A model generated the notes under the pieces. It was not told where the DNA came from. It did no database searches and was given only the letters and a program-made list of their open reading frames with translations. A program made the translations under genes and the position numbers. 64,000 nt of DNA, from positions 1,096,536 through 1,160,535 of the forward strand of contig JADJQP010000001.1 in the NCBI GenBank assembly GCA_016712665.1, written 5' to 3'. Positions 19,485 to 29,766 of this stretch are shown here, in pieces (positions within the stretch are counted from its first letter, which is position 1; each line of letters begins with the position of its first letter). This DNA is from Bacteroidota bacterium. GTDB lineage: Bacteria > Bacteroidota > Bacteroidia > Chitinophagales > Chitinophagaceae.

Positions 19485-22400
19485 CTAACTAAAAAGGTAA
19501 TTAACGTCCTCTCGGGTTAGTTGTTTTATCATTTGGGCATCATCACTTACAATGTCTTTGACAAGGGTATTTTTTTTATCTTTTAAGATCATGATTTTTT
19601 CTTCAACGGTATCTTTACAAATAAGTCGATAGGCAAAAATATTCTTGGTTTGACCGATTCGATGGGTCCGGTCGATGGCCTGTTGCTCAACAGCCGGATT
19701 CCACCATGGGTCTACAATGTATACATAATCGGCTGCGGTTAGGTTGAGCCCCATTCCGCCTGCTTTCAATGAAATTAAGAAGCCCTGGCACTTGGGATTG
19801 TCTTGAAAAACTCTGATGGTCGTTTCTCTTTGAAGTGCGGTATAGTTTCCGTCAAAATATTGAAACTGAATTTCATTTTGCGTTAATTTCTCTTTTATTA
19901 AGGAGAGCATCCCCAGAAATTGAGAAAAAATCAACACTTTATGATCGCCAATGTTTTCTTGCATTTCACGCAACAATTCATCCAGTTTGGTGCTGTGATT
20001 TTCGTATTTTGTTTCGTCTTTAAGAATGGCGGGTGAGTCACATATTTGGCGCAATTTCATTAAACCTTGTAAAATGGCAAACTGAGATTTTTCAATTCCC
20101 TGGTTTTCGATGGTTCCGAGTATTTGTGCCCGATACATATTCTTATACATATCATAGATGGCTCGTTGCTCTTTACCCATTTCACAATACAAGGTTACTT
20201 CCGTTTTTTCCGGCAAATCTTGAGCCACTTGTTCTTTGGTGCGTCGTAATAAAAAAGGATAGATAAGTTTTCGAAGGTGTTGCTTGGTTTCGGTATCCTG
20301 AAATTTGTCAACCGGTTTTGCAAATTGCTCCTTGAAGAAATCTTTGGTGCCCAGCATACCGGGGTTCAAAAAATTCATTTGCGAATAGATATCAAAGGTG
20401 TTGTTTTGCATGGGAGTGCCGCTTAACGCAAATCTATTTTTTGTAATTAATAGTTGCGCTGCTTTGGCCACTTTACTACTCGGATTCTTTATGGTTTGCG
20501 ATTCGTCTAAAATAACATAATCTAGTTTTAAATTTTGAAAAAGTAGAATATCCGATCTAAGGGTTCCGTAAGTAGATATAATGATGTTATGTTGTAAAAG
20601 GTTGGCCTCTGACGTTGTTCTACCCGGACCATGATGTATTAAATACGTTAACTCAGGCGTAAATTTATTGATTTCATTTTCCCAATTAAAAAGTAGGGTG
20701 GTGGGGCATACCACCAGGGAGAGCAATTGTCCATTGATATTTTTGTAATATTGTAAAAAGGTAAGGGTCTGTATGGTTTTTCCCAATCCCATATCATCTG
20801 CCAGAAGGCCTCCCCATTTGATTTTATCCAAATAGGCCAGCCATTGAAACCCTGCCGTTTGATACGGACGAAGCTCGGCATTTAATTCAGTTGGGGTAGC
20901 TATTTCTTGAAAATTCTCCGGGTTTTGGGCCAACAAATTTTGTTTCTTTTCATTCAACTCATTCTTAATATCCTCGTCATCAATCATGTCATGCAATTCG
21001 TCAATGACACTAAAATTGTATTTACTTACCTTCAGCGTTTTGCCATCGGCTTCAGCCATTTTAAATAGCAACGAAAATTTTGCCAGCCATTCTTCTGGAA
21101 GCAATCCATAGGTTCCATCTCCCAAGGATACATAATTGACTTTTTTGGATAAGGCTTTTTGGATTTCAGCCAAACTGGCTTTTTGCCCTTCATAGTCAAT
21201 TTCTACTTCGGTATCAAACCAATCCAGGTTTGAGGAAATAAATATTTTAGTGGAAGGTTTTGCTTTATGAATTTTAAAATTTTTCAGACTTTCATACCCA
21301 AGCAGTTCAATCTTTTCTTCCTTCATTTTATCAAAAAACAAGAAGAACCAATTTTTTGTAAGGCATGTTTTGAATGAATCGCGTAATGATTTTCATACTC
21401 CGGCTTTTTTAAATGAGTATGCAAACTCTGGAGCATATTGATGAATCCTGCTTCATATTCAACATGTCTTTTGATGATTACTACTTTTCCATTTTGATTG
21501 GAGTAAAGACTTAATTCCTGATTCCATTCTACCTTTGTTTGGTCGTACTCAAACATAGGTTTCAATATAAAATAGGAGCCTTGTTCACTCAAATAAATAT
21601 AGGGTTTGGGTACAAAACTGTCTTTATATTCTACCAAACCTTTACCGAAAGCCACATCAAATGTTTTACTGATTGGAATTATTTTTTCTTGTAAAACAGA
21701 AGACCATTTTTCATGAGGAATGGCAGCAAAGTGACTGAGCGAGGAAATAACTGAAGCATTATGAGCTTTTTGCAACAGAAATAATTTCTTGTCTATTAAA
21801 AAAAGAATGCTATTACCCAACTCGTTTTTGGCAATATCATATTTGGTATCGTTCAAATTAATATGAATATTGAGGGCAATATGCGCTTTTAATTTTTCAA
21901 CCCTAAAGGATGTGTCTACAGCATGATGTATTTCATCAATTTTGTAGAAGGAACTGGTTTTGTAGGGTTTTCCCTTGGGTAATACATAGACAGGGTTTCT
22001 ATTTCCCATCATCGAAAACAGCCGCGACAACTTCGGTTGCAAATATTCGTATAACAGATCCTTCGATTCTTGTGTCCACTCTGTATTGGTATGTACGATA
22101 TTTTCCCAGATATCGCCAAAGGGTGAATTTTTGGCAATAAATCGATTGATTTCTATTTTTTGCAGTTTACGGATGATGGGCAAAAGCTCTCTGTCGGTAC
22201 TTGTATAATGTAAGGGTTCAATATACTTTGAGGTATCTACCTTGCTGATATTCCCTGCAAAAGAAGAACCATCTAGTGATAATTCTCCTTCTACTAAATC
22301 AATAGCAAAGTAGGGGTAATCAGGCTCTTGCATATTTACCACCACGCCCAAACGCTTCACATAGTCACTCTTTTCAACAACAGGTTTAACCGCATCTAGG

Positions 22401-23335
22401 ATAGGTTCTGGTTTACTTACTACAGACACCTTCTTGATAGATGGGTCCAATACCTTTAAAAATGGTTTTTCTTCTTGATAATAAAATTCAAATTTGCCTG
22501 TTAAGTCATCGGCAAGGGAATATCCATAAAGACTCAACAATTTATTCTTTTGATTATCCCAGTTACGGATGGAGTCAAAATATTGAGGACCATGATTATT
22601 CAGCAGTTGCAGAAATAAAGCTGTTTTGTGCTTGCAGAGAGGGTGTCTGGTTTCGCTGCAGGTGCAAGACGTATCAAAGGTCTTGTCGTCGTTTCTTTTA
22701 ATTTTAAGTGAAAATATTTCATCCTCTAGTTTCAAGGTAGCCTCCACTTTCTCATTAGCTGCAGCATCGATTTTAGCCTTATGAAATTTAGATGATTTTT
22801 CAGCTTCTTCAAATAATGCATTAGAGGTAAAAAGTCGGAGTGATTTCAAGTCGATACTTAACATGCGAATCACGGTATGCGACTGATTGAAATGTGCTTG
22901 CGTACTGTCTAAAGCCTGGTTCACAATCAACTCATTCAGAAAAAATAAGGCGGCTGCTTCGTGACGGCAAATTTCGCCCATATTGTAAGGACATTGGCAT
23001 CTTGCTGAAATGTTTTTTTCATCGTGATACTTCGTAATGGTTACATTGTATTGATTGTAATACTGGTCATTTCGAACTCGAAATAAAAGTTGGTTTGTCA
23101 ATTCATCCTTTTTGACCAATTTAACCCCTTGCGTCAAAAATATTCTCTTTCCTCTGCGAATGACTTCGTCGGAGCTATTGTTGTAAATATATTTGACAAT
23201 GTGCGATATAGCCATACGATAGAATGTATGCCCATCCTTCAGAAAAGGGCAATTTGCAAAGTTAGGGTAAAAAGATGTAGTTCCCAATTTTAATGTCGGG
23301 AATTCAATACCCTTAGTTTGTATCTTTTTTGACAA
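19485..23335 (-). CDS. SWIM zinc-finger SNF2 helicase, split by one frameshift
   Basis: Two abutting minus-strand frames (23335-21323 and 21341-19485) make one protein of about 1280 residues. The N-terminal half has two SWIM-like CxC...CxH motifs: CQCPYNMGEICRH and CTCSETRHPLCKH. The second half is a SNF2/RapA-type ATPase: LLADDMGLGKTIQTL (Walker A), LDYVILDESQTIKNP (motif II, DESQ), FALSGTPMQNN (motif III), and QQAIDRTHRIGQTKNIFAYRLI (motif VI). Continuity (IGSSCF-FDKMKEEKIELL) returns if one base is added to the A6 run 21333-21338. Such SWIM-SNF2 proteins are widespread in Bacteroidota and probably remodel DNA- or RNA-polymerase-bound complexes; a precise role is not known. The split is probably a sequence error. 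Confidence 0.82.
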
Positions 23336-23522
23336 CCATTTTATACTTTGGAGATCTTTTATTGCATAGATTCAATGAGCCCTGCATACCATGTAAGTCC
23401 CTTTCACCTAATCTGAAAAATTATTTCTGCCTTTTATTGCTTTTTATTAGGCAGTATCGGATTTTTGTTGAAATTTTGTAGATGGGTAGGTTATCAGTAA
23501 ATACGGCCTTGGCTTTTGATGT

Positions 23523-23738
23523 ATGAATAAAATTCTTTTACTTATTGTTTGGGCACTATGCAGCACAGCAAATGCATTCAGTCAATGTGCAGTGTGCAAA
23601 ACCACTTTGGCATCCAGTGCTGATAATAAAACAGCCGAAGGACTGAATGGGGGTATTTTGTATTTAGCTGCCATGCCACTTGCCTTCATGCTTTTTCTTG
23701 GGTACAAATGGTATAAGCAAGATCGGGAAACCACTTGA
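23523..23738 (+). CDS. Small CxxC membrane protein
   Basis: A 71-aa protein with a signal peptide (MNKILLLIVWALCSTANAFS), a QCAVCKTTL segment carrying a CxxC pair right after the cleavage site, and one transmembrane helix (ILYLAAMPLAFMLFLGYKWY). The CxxC would face the periplasm. Similar tiny proteins are common in Bacteroidota genomes but I do not know a function; metal or haem-handling, or thiol chemistry, is speculation. It stands alone, 134 bases before the symporter gene. Confidence 0.65.
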   Translation: MNKILLLIVWALCSTANAFSQCAVCKTTLASSADNKTAEGLNGGILYLAAMPLAFMLFLGYKWYKQDRETT

Positions 23739-23871
23739 TTGAAAGCTCCTGTGGCTATGTTACATTGCCGATTCTCAAGTAGGGCTGGCAATTAGTATCT
23801 TCAATTCGTATTTCCATCCCTTGATTTGCTTATTTAATATTATATTTAGCGCATAAATTAATAATTGGATT

Positions 23872-25410
23872 ATGTCTTCATCGGTTCTGCTATTTTTTGT
23901 ACTTGCTTATTTTTCGCTTTTGTTGGTTGTGGCTTATTTCACGTCCAAAAAAAGCAATAACGAATCCTTTTTTATCGGAAACCGCAATTCAAACTGGATG
24001 CTCGTTGCCTTCGGTATGATTGGAACCTCACTTAGCGGTGTCACCTTTGTAAGCGTTCCAGGTACAGTAGGAAGCACCGGATTTCAATATTTTCAGGTCG
24101 TAATCGGATATTTTTTGGGGTATATCGTAGTTGCCTATGTTTTGCTGCCCTTGTACTACCGATTGCAGCTGACCTCCATTTATACCTATCTGCAACAACG
24201 CATTGGAATGACCGCATACAAAACGGGGGCGCTTTTTTTCATTCTGTCACGCACATTGGGTGCCACCGCACGCTTGTATCTGGTGGTTAATATTTTGCAG
24301 ATTTTTATTCTAGATACGATGGGCATTCCCTTTTGGGTCACGGCTTTTATTATTTTGCTGTTGATCTTATTGTACACTTTTGAGGGAGGCGTTAAAACCA
24401 TTGTATACACAGATACCTTACAAACCACCTTTATGTTGTTGGGGCTGGTGGTATGTGTGGTGGCGTTGCTCGTGAATATGGATAGCAGTTTTTTAGGATC
24501 CTTTGCTGAGATGAAAGAGGCTGGGTATACCAAAATGTTTAACACAGATTATAAATCCGGTGCCTTTTTTTTAAAGCAAATTATTGGTGGGGCTTTCATT
24601 ACTATTGGCATGACAGGTCTGGATCAGGAAATGATGCAGAAAAATATTAGTGTGCATAAATTGGGAGATTCTCAAAAAAATATGATGACGTTTAGCAGTA
24701 TTATCGTTTTTGTCAATTTACTGTTTTTATTTTTAGGAGGCTGCTTGTATTTGTTTGCAACCAAATACAACTTGGATATTAAAGGCGATGATTTGTTTCC
24801 CCATATTGCATTGGGTGGGGCACTTCCTGCCGCCATTTCTATTTTGTTTATCATTGGATTGATATCTGCTTTGTTTCCGAGTGCCGACGGGGCACTTACT
24901 GCCCTTACCTCTTCTTTTTGTATTGATATTTTGGGTATCAAAAGAAATGAAAATCTTGACGAAGCCAAACGAAAGAAAACCCGACTGACCGTTCATTTGA
25001 GTTTTGCTATTTTATTTTTTATATGTACCATGATATTTAAATTGATTGATGATCGATCCATTATTGATGTCATTCTAAAACTTGCCGGCTATACATACGG
25101 ACCGCTATTGGGTCTTTTTGCATTTGGAATTCTCACCAAAAAGACGATTCGCGATACAATGGTATTGCCCATTTGTATCATTGCGCCACTACTTACTTTG
25201 GCATTAGATTTAATAAACAACCCGGAGTGGTTTATAAAAAAATTAACATTGAGTGAAGGCGTGCAAAAGGGGCTACTATCAATTTCAACTTCCCTATTTC
25301 ACGGGTATAAAATCGGAATAGAATTACTGATAATTAATGGGGTTATTACCTTCTTATTTTTAATGATTTTTTCAAATAAGAAAGAGGTGATTGCTCAGGA
25401 AAAAGAATAA
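23872..25410 (+). CDS. Sodium:solute symporter (SSS family)
   Basis: A 512-aa inner-membrane protein with about 13 hydrophobic helices and the LeuT-fold SSS pattern. Seen: SKKSNNESFFIGNRNSNW near the N-terminus, GTSLSGVTFVSVPG (helix 1 break), GGVKTIVYTDTLQTTFML (family signature), GMTGLDQEMMQKN, and LISALFPSADGALTAL (sodium-site region). It couples solute uptake to sodium; the solute cannot be predicted. It is followed after 14 bases by an O-methyltransferase and then a LysM-glucosaminidase, and the tight spacing suggests one transcript. Confidence 0.86.
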   Translation: MSSSVLLFFVLAYFSLLLVVAYFTSKKSNNESFFIGNRNSNWMLVAFGMIGTSLSGVTFVSVPGTVGSTGFQYFQVVIGYFLGYIVVAYVLLPLYYRLQLTSIYTYLQQRIGMTAYKTGALFFILSRTLGATARLYLVVNILQIFILDTMGIPFWVTAFIILLLILLYTFEGGVKTIVYTDTLQTTFMLLGLVVCVVALLVNMDSSFLGSFAEMKEAGYTKMFNTDYKSGAFFLKQIIGGAFITIGMTGLDQEMMQKNISVHKLGDSQKNMMTFSSIIVFVNLLFLFLGGCLYLFATKYNLDIKGDDLFPHIALGGALPAAISILFIIGLISALFPSADGALTALTSSFCIDILGIKRNENLDEAKRKKTRLTVHLSFAILFFICTMIFKLIDDRSIIDVILKLAGYTYGPLLGLFAFGILTKKTIRDTMVLPICIIAPLLTLALDLINNPEWFIKKLTLSEGVQKGLLSISTSLFHGYKIGIELLIINGVITFLFLMIFSNKKEVIAQEKE

Positions 25411-25424
25411 AACACCACACTTAT

Positions 25425-26066
25425 ATGCATCATCTAACATCTGAAGAAATTCATAAATACGCCGAGTTATACACCTCTAAAGAAAGCGAATTATTATATG
25501 ATTTAAATCGGCAAACTCATTTGCAAACGGAGTTGCCAATAATGTTATCGGGTCATCTACAGGGGCGTTTATTGAGTATGATCAGCAAAATGATTCGTCC
25601 GCGCTGTATTCTTGAAATAGGCACTTTTACAGGGTATTCAGCCCTTTGCCTGGCCGAAGGTCTTGCGAGTGAGGGGAAGCTGCTAACCATCGAAAGCAAT
25701 CAGGAGCAAGCAGCTCTTGCACAAGAATATTTTAACAAATCGCCATACAAAGATCAAATCAGTTTGATAGTGGGAAAAGCATCAGATGTACTGCAATATT
25801 TGAATTATGAATATGATTTAGTTTTTATTGATGCTGATAAAATGAATTATAGCAACTACTTTGATTTGGTGATTGAAAAAATGGCCAGCGGGGCCTATAT
25901 TTTGGCTGACAATGTATTGTACAATGCCGAAGTTTTAGACGCGGAAAGTGGTAGCAAAAATGCCAAAGCAATGCATCAATATAATATTAAAATGAGTTTA
26001 GATAATCGTTTAGAAAATGTACTTTTGCCGGTGCGTGATGGTATCATGCTTTCACGTAAAAAGTAA
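25425..26066 (+). CDS. SAM-dependent O-methyltransferase (class I, COMT-like)
   Basis: A 213-aa methyltransferase of the catechol/caffeoyl-CoA O-methyltransferase family (Methyltransf_3). Motif I is ILEIGTFTGYSALCLAEGL, followed by LLTIESNQEQAALAQEYF (acidic residue binding the SAM ribose). YDLVFIDADKMNYSNYF (motif with the metal-binding Asp) and ILADNVLYNAEVLD (second metal-binding Asp-Asn) complete the metal site. Substrate is unknown. It lies between an SSS transporter (14-base gap) and a peptidoglycan hydrolase (5-base gap), but no obvious shared pathway is apparent. Confidence 0.85.
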   Translation: MHHLTSEEIHKYAELYTSKESELLYDLNRQTHLQTELPIMLSGHLQGRLLSMISKMIRPRCILEIGTFTGYSALCLAEGLASEGKLLTIESNQEQAALAQEYFNKSPYKDQISLIVGKASDVLQYLNYEYDLVFIDADKMNYSNYFDLVIEKMASGAYILADNVLYNAEVLDAESGSKNAKAMHQYNIKMSLDNRLENVLLPVRDGIMLSRKK

Positions 26067-26071
26067 CCCAT

Positions 26072-27928
26072 ATGATTAAAAAAATTCTTACATGTTTCGC
26101 TAGTGTATCAATTTTCTGTTGTCAACACGTTTTTGCTCAAAATGAAAATGATATTCTTGCTTATATTGATAAATTTAAGGGATTTGCTATTGAAGAGCAA
26201 AATCGTGTGGGGGTTCCGGCAGCCATCACATTGGCACAAGGAATCCACGAAACGGCTGCAGGAAAAAGTGAGTTGGCTACTGAGGCCAATAACCATTTTG
26301 GAATAAAATGCAAGGCCAATTGGACAGGAGAAACATTTTTGCATGACGATGATAAAAAACAGGAGTGCTTTAGGAAATATTTAAACGCGCAACAATCATA
26401 TATCGATCACTCCGATTTTTTAAAAGCCGGCAGCCGTTATGCTTTTCTATTTGAATTGGAAATTACTGATTATGTAAGTTGGGCTGCAGGCCTGAAACGT
26501 GCCGGGTATGCCACCAACCCTCTGTATGTAAAACGTTTGACAGATTTAGTTGAAAAATATAATCTACAACAGTATACCTATGATGGGCTTCGTTTGGCCT
26601 CTACTAAACCGAAAGAGGTAATCCCAAATGTTGATGCAAAGAATCCGGATATTATTGATGATCCCAATTTAAGCTATAAAGGTCTTAAAGGTTTTTGGGC
26701 AGCTAAGGGCGACAATTTGCAAGAAAAGGCAACCCAGAATAATATTAAATATGCACGGTTGCTTGAATTTAATGATTTGCCAGATAAGCCTCTTGAAAAT
26801 GATATGTTCCTTTTTACCGAAAGAAAAAAGAAAATAGGTACTGTAGAATTTCATTTGGTAAAGGAAGGGGAAACGATGCAATTGATTTCACAAAAAGAGG
26901 CTATGAGTCTTGATAATTTGTATCAGTTTAATAATTTAAAGCGAGAAGATATGCCGCACGTTGGGGAGCAGCTTTCATTACAATACCGCTCCTATGGTAC
27001 TCCAAAATTGGTAGCGAAAGCGGTTTCGCAAGAAGTTGTGCCTGTGCCCGTGGAGGCCAAGTCGACGCAAGAAGTACCTGAGGTGGCCAAGCCTGCGGAA
27101 GCACCGGTTCAAACCACTACAAATGGAGATATTAAGGATTTGGCAAAAGCCAAGAAAGTAGAATCCATCCTTACCGGAAATCCCGAATCAAAGTCTGAAA
27201 TACAAATTACCCAGACCCCGGCAACCATCAGTACCACTGCTGAGGTAAAAACCGAAACGCTAAGCACACAAAATCCTATCCTAACTAAGGAAACAGAAAA
27301 GACAACAATTGCAGAGATCAAAAAAGAGGAAGCCCAGGTGGTTCCAAAAGTAGAAAAAAAACCGGTGGCTGTAGCGCCAAAACGAACTTATAATGAAAAG
27401 GGGGTAAGCGACTCGGTCAAAATGCTAAAAGAAAAATTTGATAATTTGGTATACCGTCCCTTTGAAAGGCGACCAAAACCCGTTCAACCAACCCCTGCGG
27501 CAAACCCGAAGACAGAAACGCAAAAGGTGGTGACCCCCACTGCAATAGTCACAAAGAGTAGCTCCGGTATTACCAAAGAGTTGACACCAAAAAACGATAC
27601 CAAGCCGAATCAAACAGCTAAAGACTCCGTAGCCAAAAAGCCTGCAAGTGCTAAGGAACTTGCTTCTAAGAAATCTACCTCTAAAAAAGATTCTGTCAGC
27701 AAAAAAACGACCCCTAAAGCGGACACGGTTAGAAGTAAAGTAGCAACGGCTACCGAACCCAAAAACACGAATGTTGAAAAAACAAAAACAGGAATCGTAC
27801 GGGATGTTAAAAAAATGGAGGAGGAACGAAAAAAAGCAAAGGAAGCTGCGTTGAAAGCCAAAGAGGCTGCGGATGCAAAGAAGAAATCGGGTAAAGGAGC
27901 ACCGAAAAAAAAGGAAAACAAAAAATAA
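26072..27928 (+). CDS. Exported LysM glucosaminidase with Lys/Ala-rich tail
   Basis: A 618-aa exported peptidoglycan hydrolase. A signal peptide (1-23, ending VFAQ) leads to a FlgJ/AcmA-like N-acetylglucosaminidase domain (about 25-165). This contains AQGIHETAAGKSELA, where E60 is the likely catalytic acid, and NNHFGIKCKANW. Two LysM-like units follow: a weak one at about 203-250 and a clear one at about 258-305 (FHLVKEGETMQLIS...LDNLYQFNNL). From about residue 310 the protein is low complexity, rich in Lys, Thr, Pro, Ala and Val, ending in a very basic Lys-rich tail. The tail probably spans or binds the cell wall. It sits last in a three-gene cluster. Confidence 0.82.
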   Translation: MIKKILTCFASVSIFCCQHVFAQNENDILAYIDKFKGFAIEEQNRVGVPAAITLAQGIHETAAGKSELATEANNHFGIKCKANWTGETFLHDDDKKQECFRKYLNAQQSYIDHSDFLKAGSRYAFLFELEITDYVSWAAGLKRAGYATNPLYVKRLTDLVEKYNLQQYTYDGLRLASTKPKEVIPNVDAKNPDIIDDPNLSYKGLKGFWAAKGDNLQEKATQNNIKYARLLEFNDLPDKPLENDMFLFTERKKKIGTVEFHLVKEGETMQLISQKEAMSLDNLYQFNNLKREDMPHVGEQLSLQYRSYGTPKLVAKAVSQEVVPVPVEAKSTQEVPEVAKPAEAPVQTTTNGDIKDLAKAKKVESILTGNPESKSEIQITQTPATISTTAEVKTETLSTQNPILTKETEKTTIAEIKKEEAQVVPKVEKKPVAVAPKRTYNEKGVSDSVKMLKEKFDNLVYRPFERRPKPVQPTPAANPKTETQKVVTPTAIVTKSSSGITKELTPKNDTKPNQTAKDSVAKKPASAKELASKKSTSKKDSVSKKTTPKADTVRSKVATATEPKNTNVEKTKTGIVRDVKKMEEERKKAKEAALKAKEAADAKKKSGKGAPKKKENKK

Positions 27929-27935
27929 ACGCTTT

Positions 27936-27962
27936 CGGAGTTTGCTTGACTGCTCCGTTTTA
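27936..27962 (+). terminator. Possible weak terminator
   Basis: CGGAG (27936-27940) can pair with CTCCG (27953-27957), followed by TTTTAAT. The stem is only 5 bp with a 12-base loop, directly after the glucosaminidase stop. Confidence 0.3.
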
Positions 27963-27972
27963 ATCTATTCAA

Positions 27973-28500
27973 ATGAACGGGTTAGATAAAAAATTTATAC
28001 CTTAGAGCAGGTCCGCAACGATCCAGGATCGCATTGCAACTTTGGCAAAGCAGATTGATGTGGATTATGTAGGCAGAAAACCCTTGTTTCTAGGTATTTT
28101 GAACGGGTCCTTTATTTTTGCTGCCGATTTATACAAGCACATCACCATACCATCCACCATTTCATTCATTAAATTGGTTTCCTACAAAGGCACTAGTTCA
28201 ACTGGTACGGTCATTACCGCCATTGGACTTGAAGAAGATCTTCTGGATAGAGATATAATCATTATTGAGGACATTGTTGATACGGGAAGAACTATGAACG
28301 CTTTTTTACCAACGCTTGAAAAATTGCAGCCACATTCCATAAAAATTTGCACCCTATTGCACAAACCAGACGCTTTGCAATGCAACTTGCAACTAGATTA
28401 TGTTGGGTTTGAAATACCGGATAAGTTTGTGGTAGGTTATGGACTCGATTATGATGGATATGGCAGAAATAGCAAAGACATTTATCAAATTGAAGAATAG
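27973..28500 (+). CDS. hpt: Hypoxanthine phosphoribosyltransferase with in-frame TAG
   Basis: Purine-salvage enzyme that joins hypoxanthine or guanine to PRPP. The frame from ATG 27973 begins MNGLDKKFIP, hits TAG at 28003-28005, then continues in the same frame SRSATIQDRIATLAKQIDVDY into LGILNGSFIFAADLYK and the PRPP loop IIIIEDIVDTGRTM. Length is about 175 codons, normal for Hpt. TAG falls where relatives often have an aromatic residue after the K-F-x-P motif, so a TAT to TAG change would explain it. Without the first ten codons the only start is TTG at 28042, which would remove conserved sequence. It may be inactive, mis-sequenced or read through. Confidence 0.75.
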
Positions 28501-28583
28501 TGGCCTTTAGTCCGAAATGCTTGATCGTCAGAGATTTCTAGTGGTGTCGGAAATTCCTTTTTTATTGTTTCATACCTTTGCTC

Positions 28584-29078
28584 ATGACAATCAATACTGC
28601 AAACGAACACGATATTCCCGCCATCATTCAGTTGGCAGAAGTAACGTGGAATGAAACGTATCGGCATATTATTTCAGAAGAGCAGATACAGTATATGTTA
28701 CAATTGTTTTATAGGAAGGATACCCTACTTCAACAAATGCGAAGCCCTGGTCATCATTTTTGGATTTTGCAGCATGATGGAGAAATAAGAGCATATGTGC
28801 ATTGCATTGAAGATGCCCTGGATACCAACATCTTCAAGATAAGCAAACTGTATGTATTGCCCAATTATCAAGGATTAGGAGTAGGTAAATTATTGTTGAT
28901 GCATATTGAAAATGAATCCTACTCATTAAAAAGAAACAGGATTCTACTCAATGTGAACCGGCAGAATCCGGCAAAAGAGTTCTATTTAAAAAATGGTTTT
29001 GAAATCCTACAAGAGATAGATATCCCACTGGGAAAATTTTGGCTCAATGATTTTGTAATGGAAAAGAAATTGGCGTAA
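28584..29078 (+). CDS. GNAT-family N-acetyltransferase
   Basis: A 164-aa acetyl-CoA-dependent acetyltransferase. I chose the ATG at 28584 over a TTG two codons upstream. The acetyl-CoA-binding motif A is clear: ISKLYVLPNYQGLGVGKLLL, with the Q/RxxGxG/A loop. It is followed by the motif B region RILLNVNRQNPAKEFYLKNGF. Substrate is unknown. It follows hpt by 83 bases. Confidence 0.82.
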   Translation: MTINTANEHDIPAIIQLAEVTWNETYRHIISEEQIQYMLQLFYRKDTLLQQMRSPGHHFWILQHDGEIRAYVHCIEDALDTNIFKISKLYVLPNYQGLGVGKLLLMHIENESYSLKRNRILLNVNRQNPAKEFYLKNGFEILQEIDIPLGKFWLNDFVMEKKLA

Positions 29079-29149
29079 TATAACGGTAAGCAGTGTGGGT
29101 GAGGGCGTGAAATCAATCCATCCATACGGTGGAGGCGCCAACAACCTCA

Positions 29150-29671
29150 TTATTCCTTAGCCGGTATCATACTTACATAACTGGTATCGCCGTAGTCGAT
29201 AATCTTAACTCGCAAACTATCCTTACTTAGGGTTAAAATGTTAAACTTCATGGTTTCGCCATATCCCTTAAGTTTAGCTTCGTCAATCACGATATTATTT
29301 TCATCGTCAATGCTATACATTGCAGAATCGGTCCCCTGAATAGAAGTGGTATAAATAACCCCATTTGATTTAAACTCCATAATGGTATTCTCCAAGGTTA
29401 CTTGTTGTTCCCTTATTGCATTATCCAATTCAGCCTTTAAAAGCATTTTTAAACTGTCAATATTAATTTGCTTGGAAAGTGTTGGATCGAGATTCCCTAC
29501 GGTATCGATGTAGGCTTGCATCGCGCTGATTTCGGCGTCCATTTTTTGGTTAGAGAGGGCCACGCTTTTCCATTTTTTGCAAAGCAAATCATTCTTGTCT
29601 GTTTGGCAGGCGCACCAAATAATGGTGCAAAAAAGGACTTTTGTCGCAATGTTTATAAAATGGATTCTCAT
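29150..29671 (-). CDS. Predicted lipoprotein of unknown function
   Basis: About 173 residues. From the ATG at 29671 there is a hydrophobic N-terminus (INIATKVLFCTIIWCAC) ending in a lipobox-like cysteine, so the mature protein is probably lipid-anchored. The mature part contains a helical stretch with two acidic segments, then beta-rich sequence (MEFKSNGVIYTTSIQG, SMYSIDDENNIVIDE). This pattern is reminiscent of small lipocalin-like Bacteroidota proteins, but no family is recognised. It is divergent from the 3-hydroxyacyl-CoA dehydrogenase gene. Confidence 0.6.
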   Translation of the reverse strand: MRIHFINIATKVLFCTIIWCACQTDKNDLLCKKWKSVALSNQKMDAEISAMQAYIDTVGNLDPTLSKQINIDSLKMLLKAELDNAIREQQVTLENTIMEFKSNGVIYTTSIQGTDSAMYSIDDENNIVIDEAKLKGYGETMKFNILTLSKDSLRVKIIDYGDTSYVSMIPAKE

Positions 29672-29718
29672 TGTGTAAAAATAGAACTTCGATTGCAATA
29701 TAAAAAAGGATTATCCTT

Positions 29719-29726
29719 TACCTTTG
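29719..29726 (+). promoter_or_regulatory. -7 promoter box of the hydroxyacyl-CoA dehydrogenase gene
   Basis: TACCTTTG fits TAnnTTTG and lies 40 bases before the ATG at 29767. A TTG at 29693-29695 sits 23 bases upstream, slightly further than ideal. Confidence 0.45.
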
Positions 29727-29766
29727 CGAAAATTTTAAACACTATTTATTAAAGAACCCGGACAAA

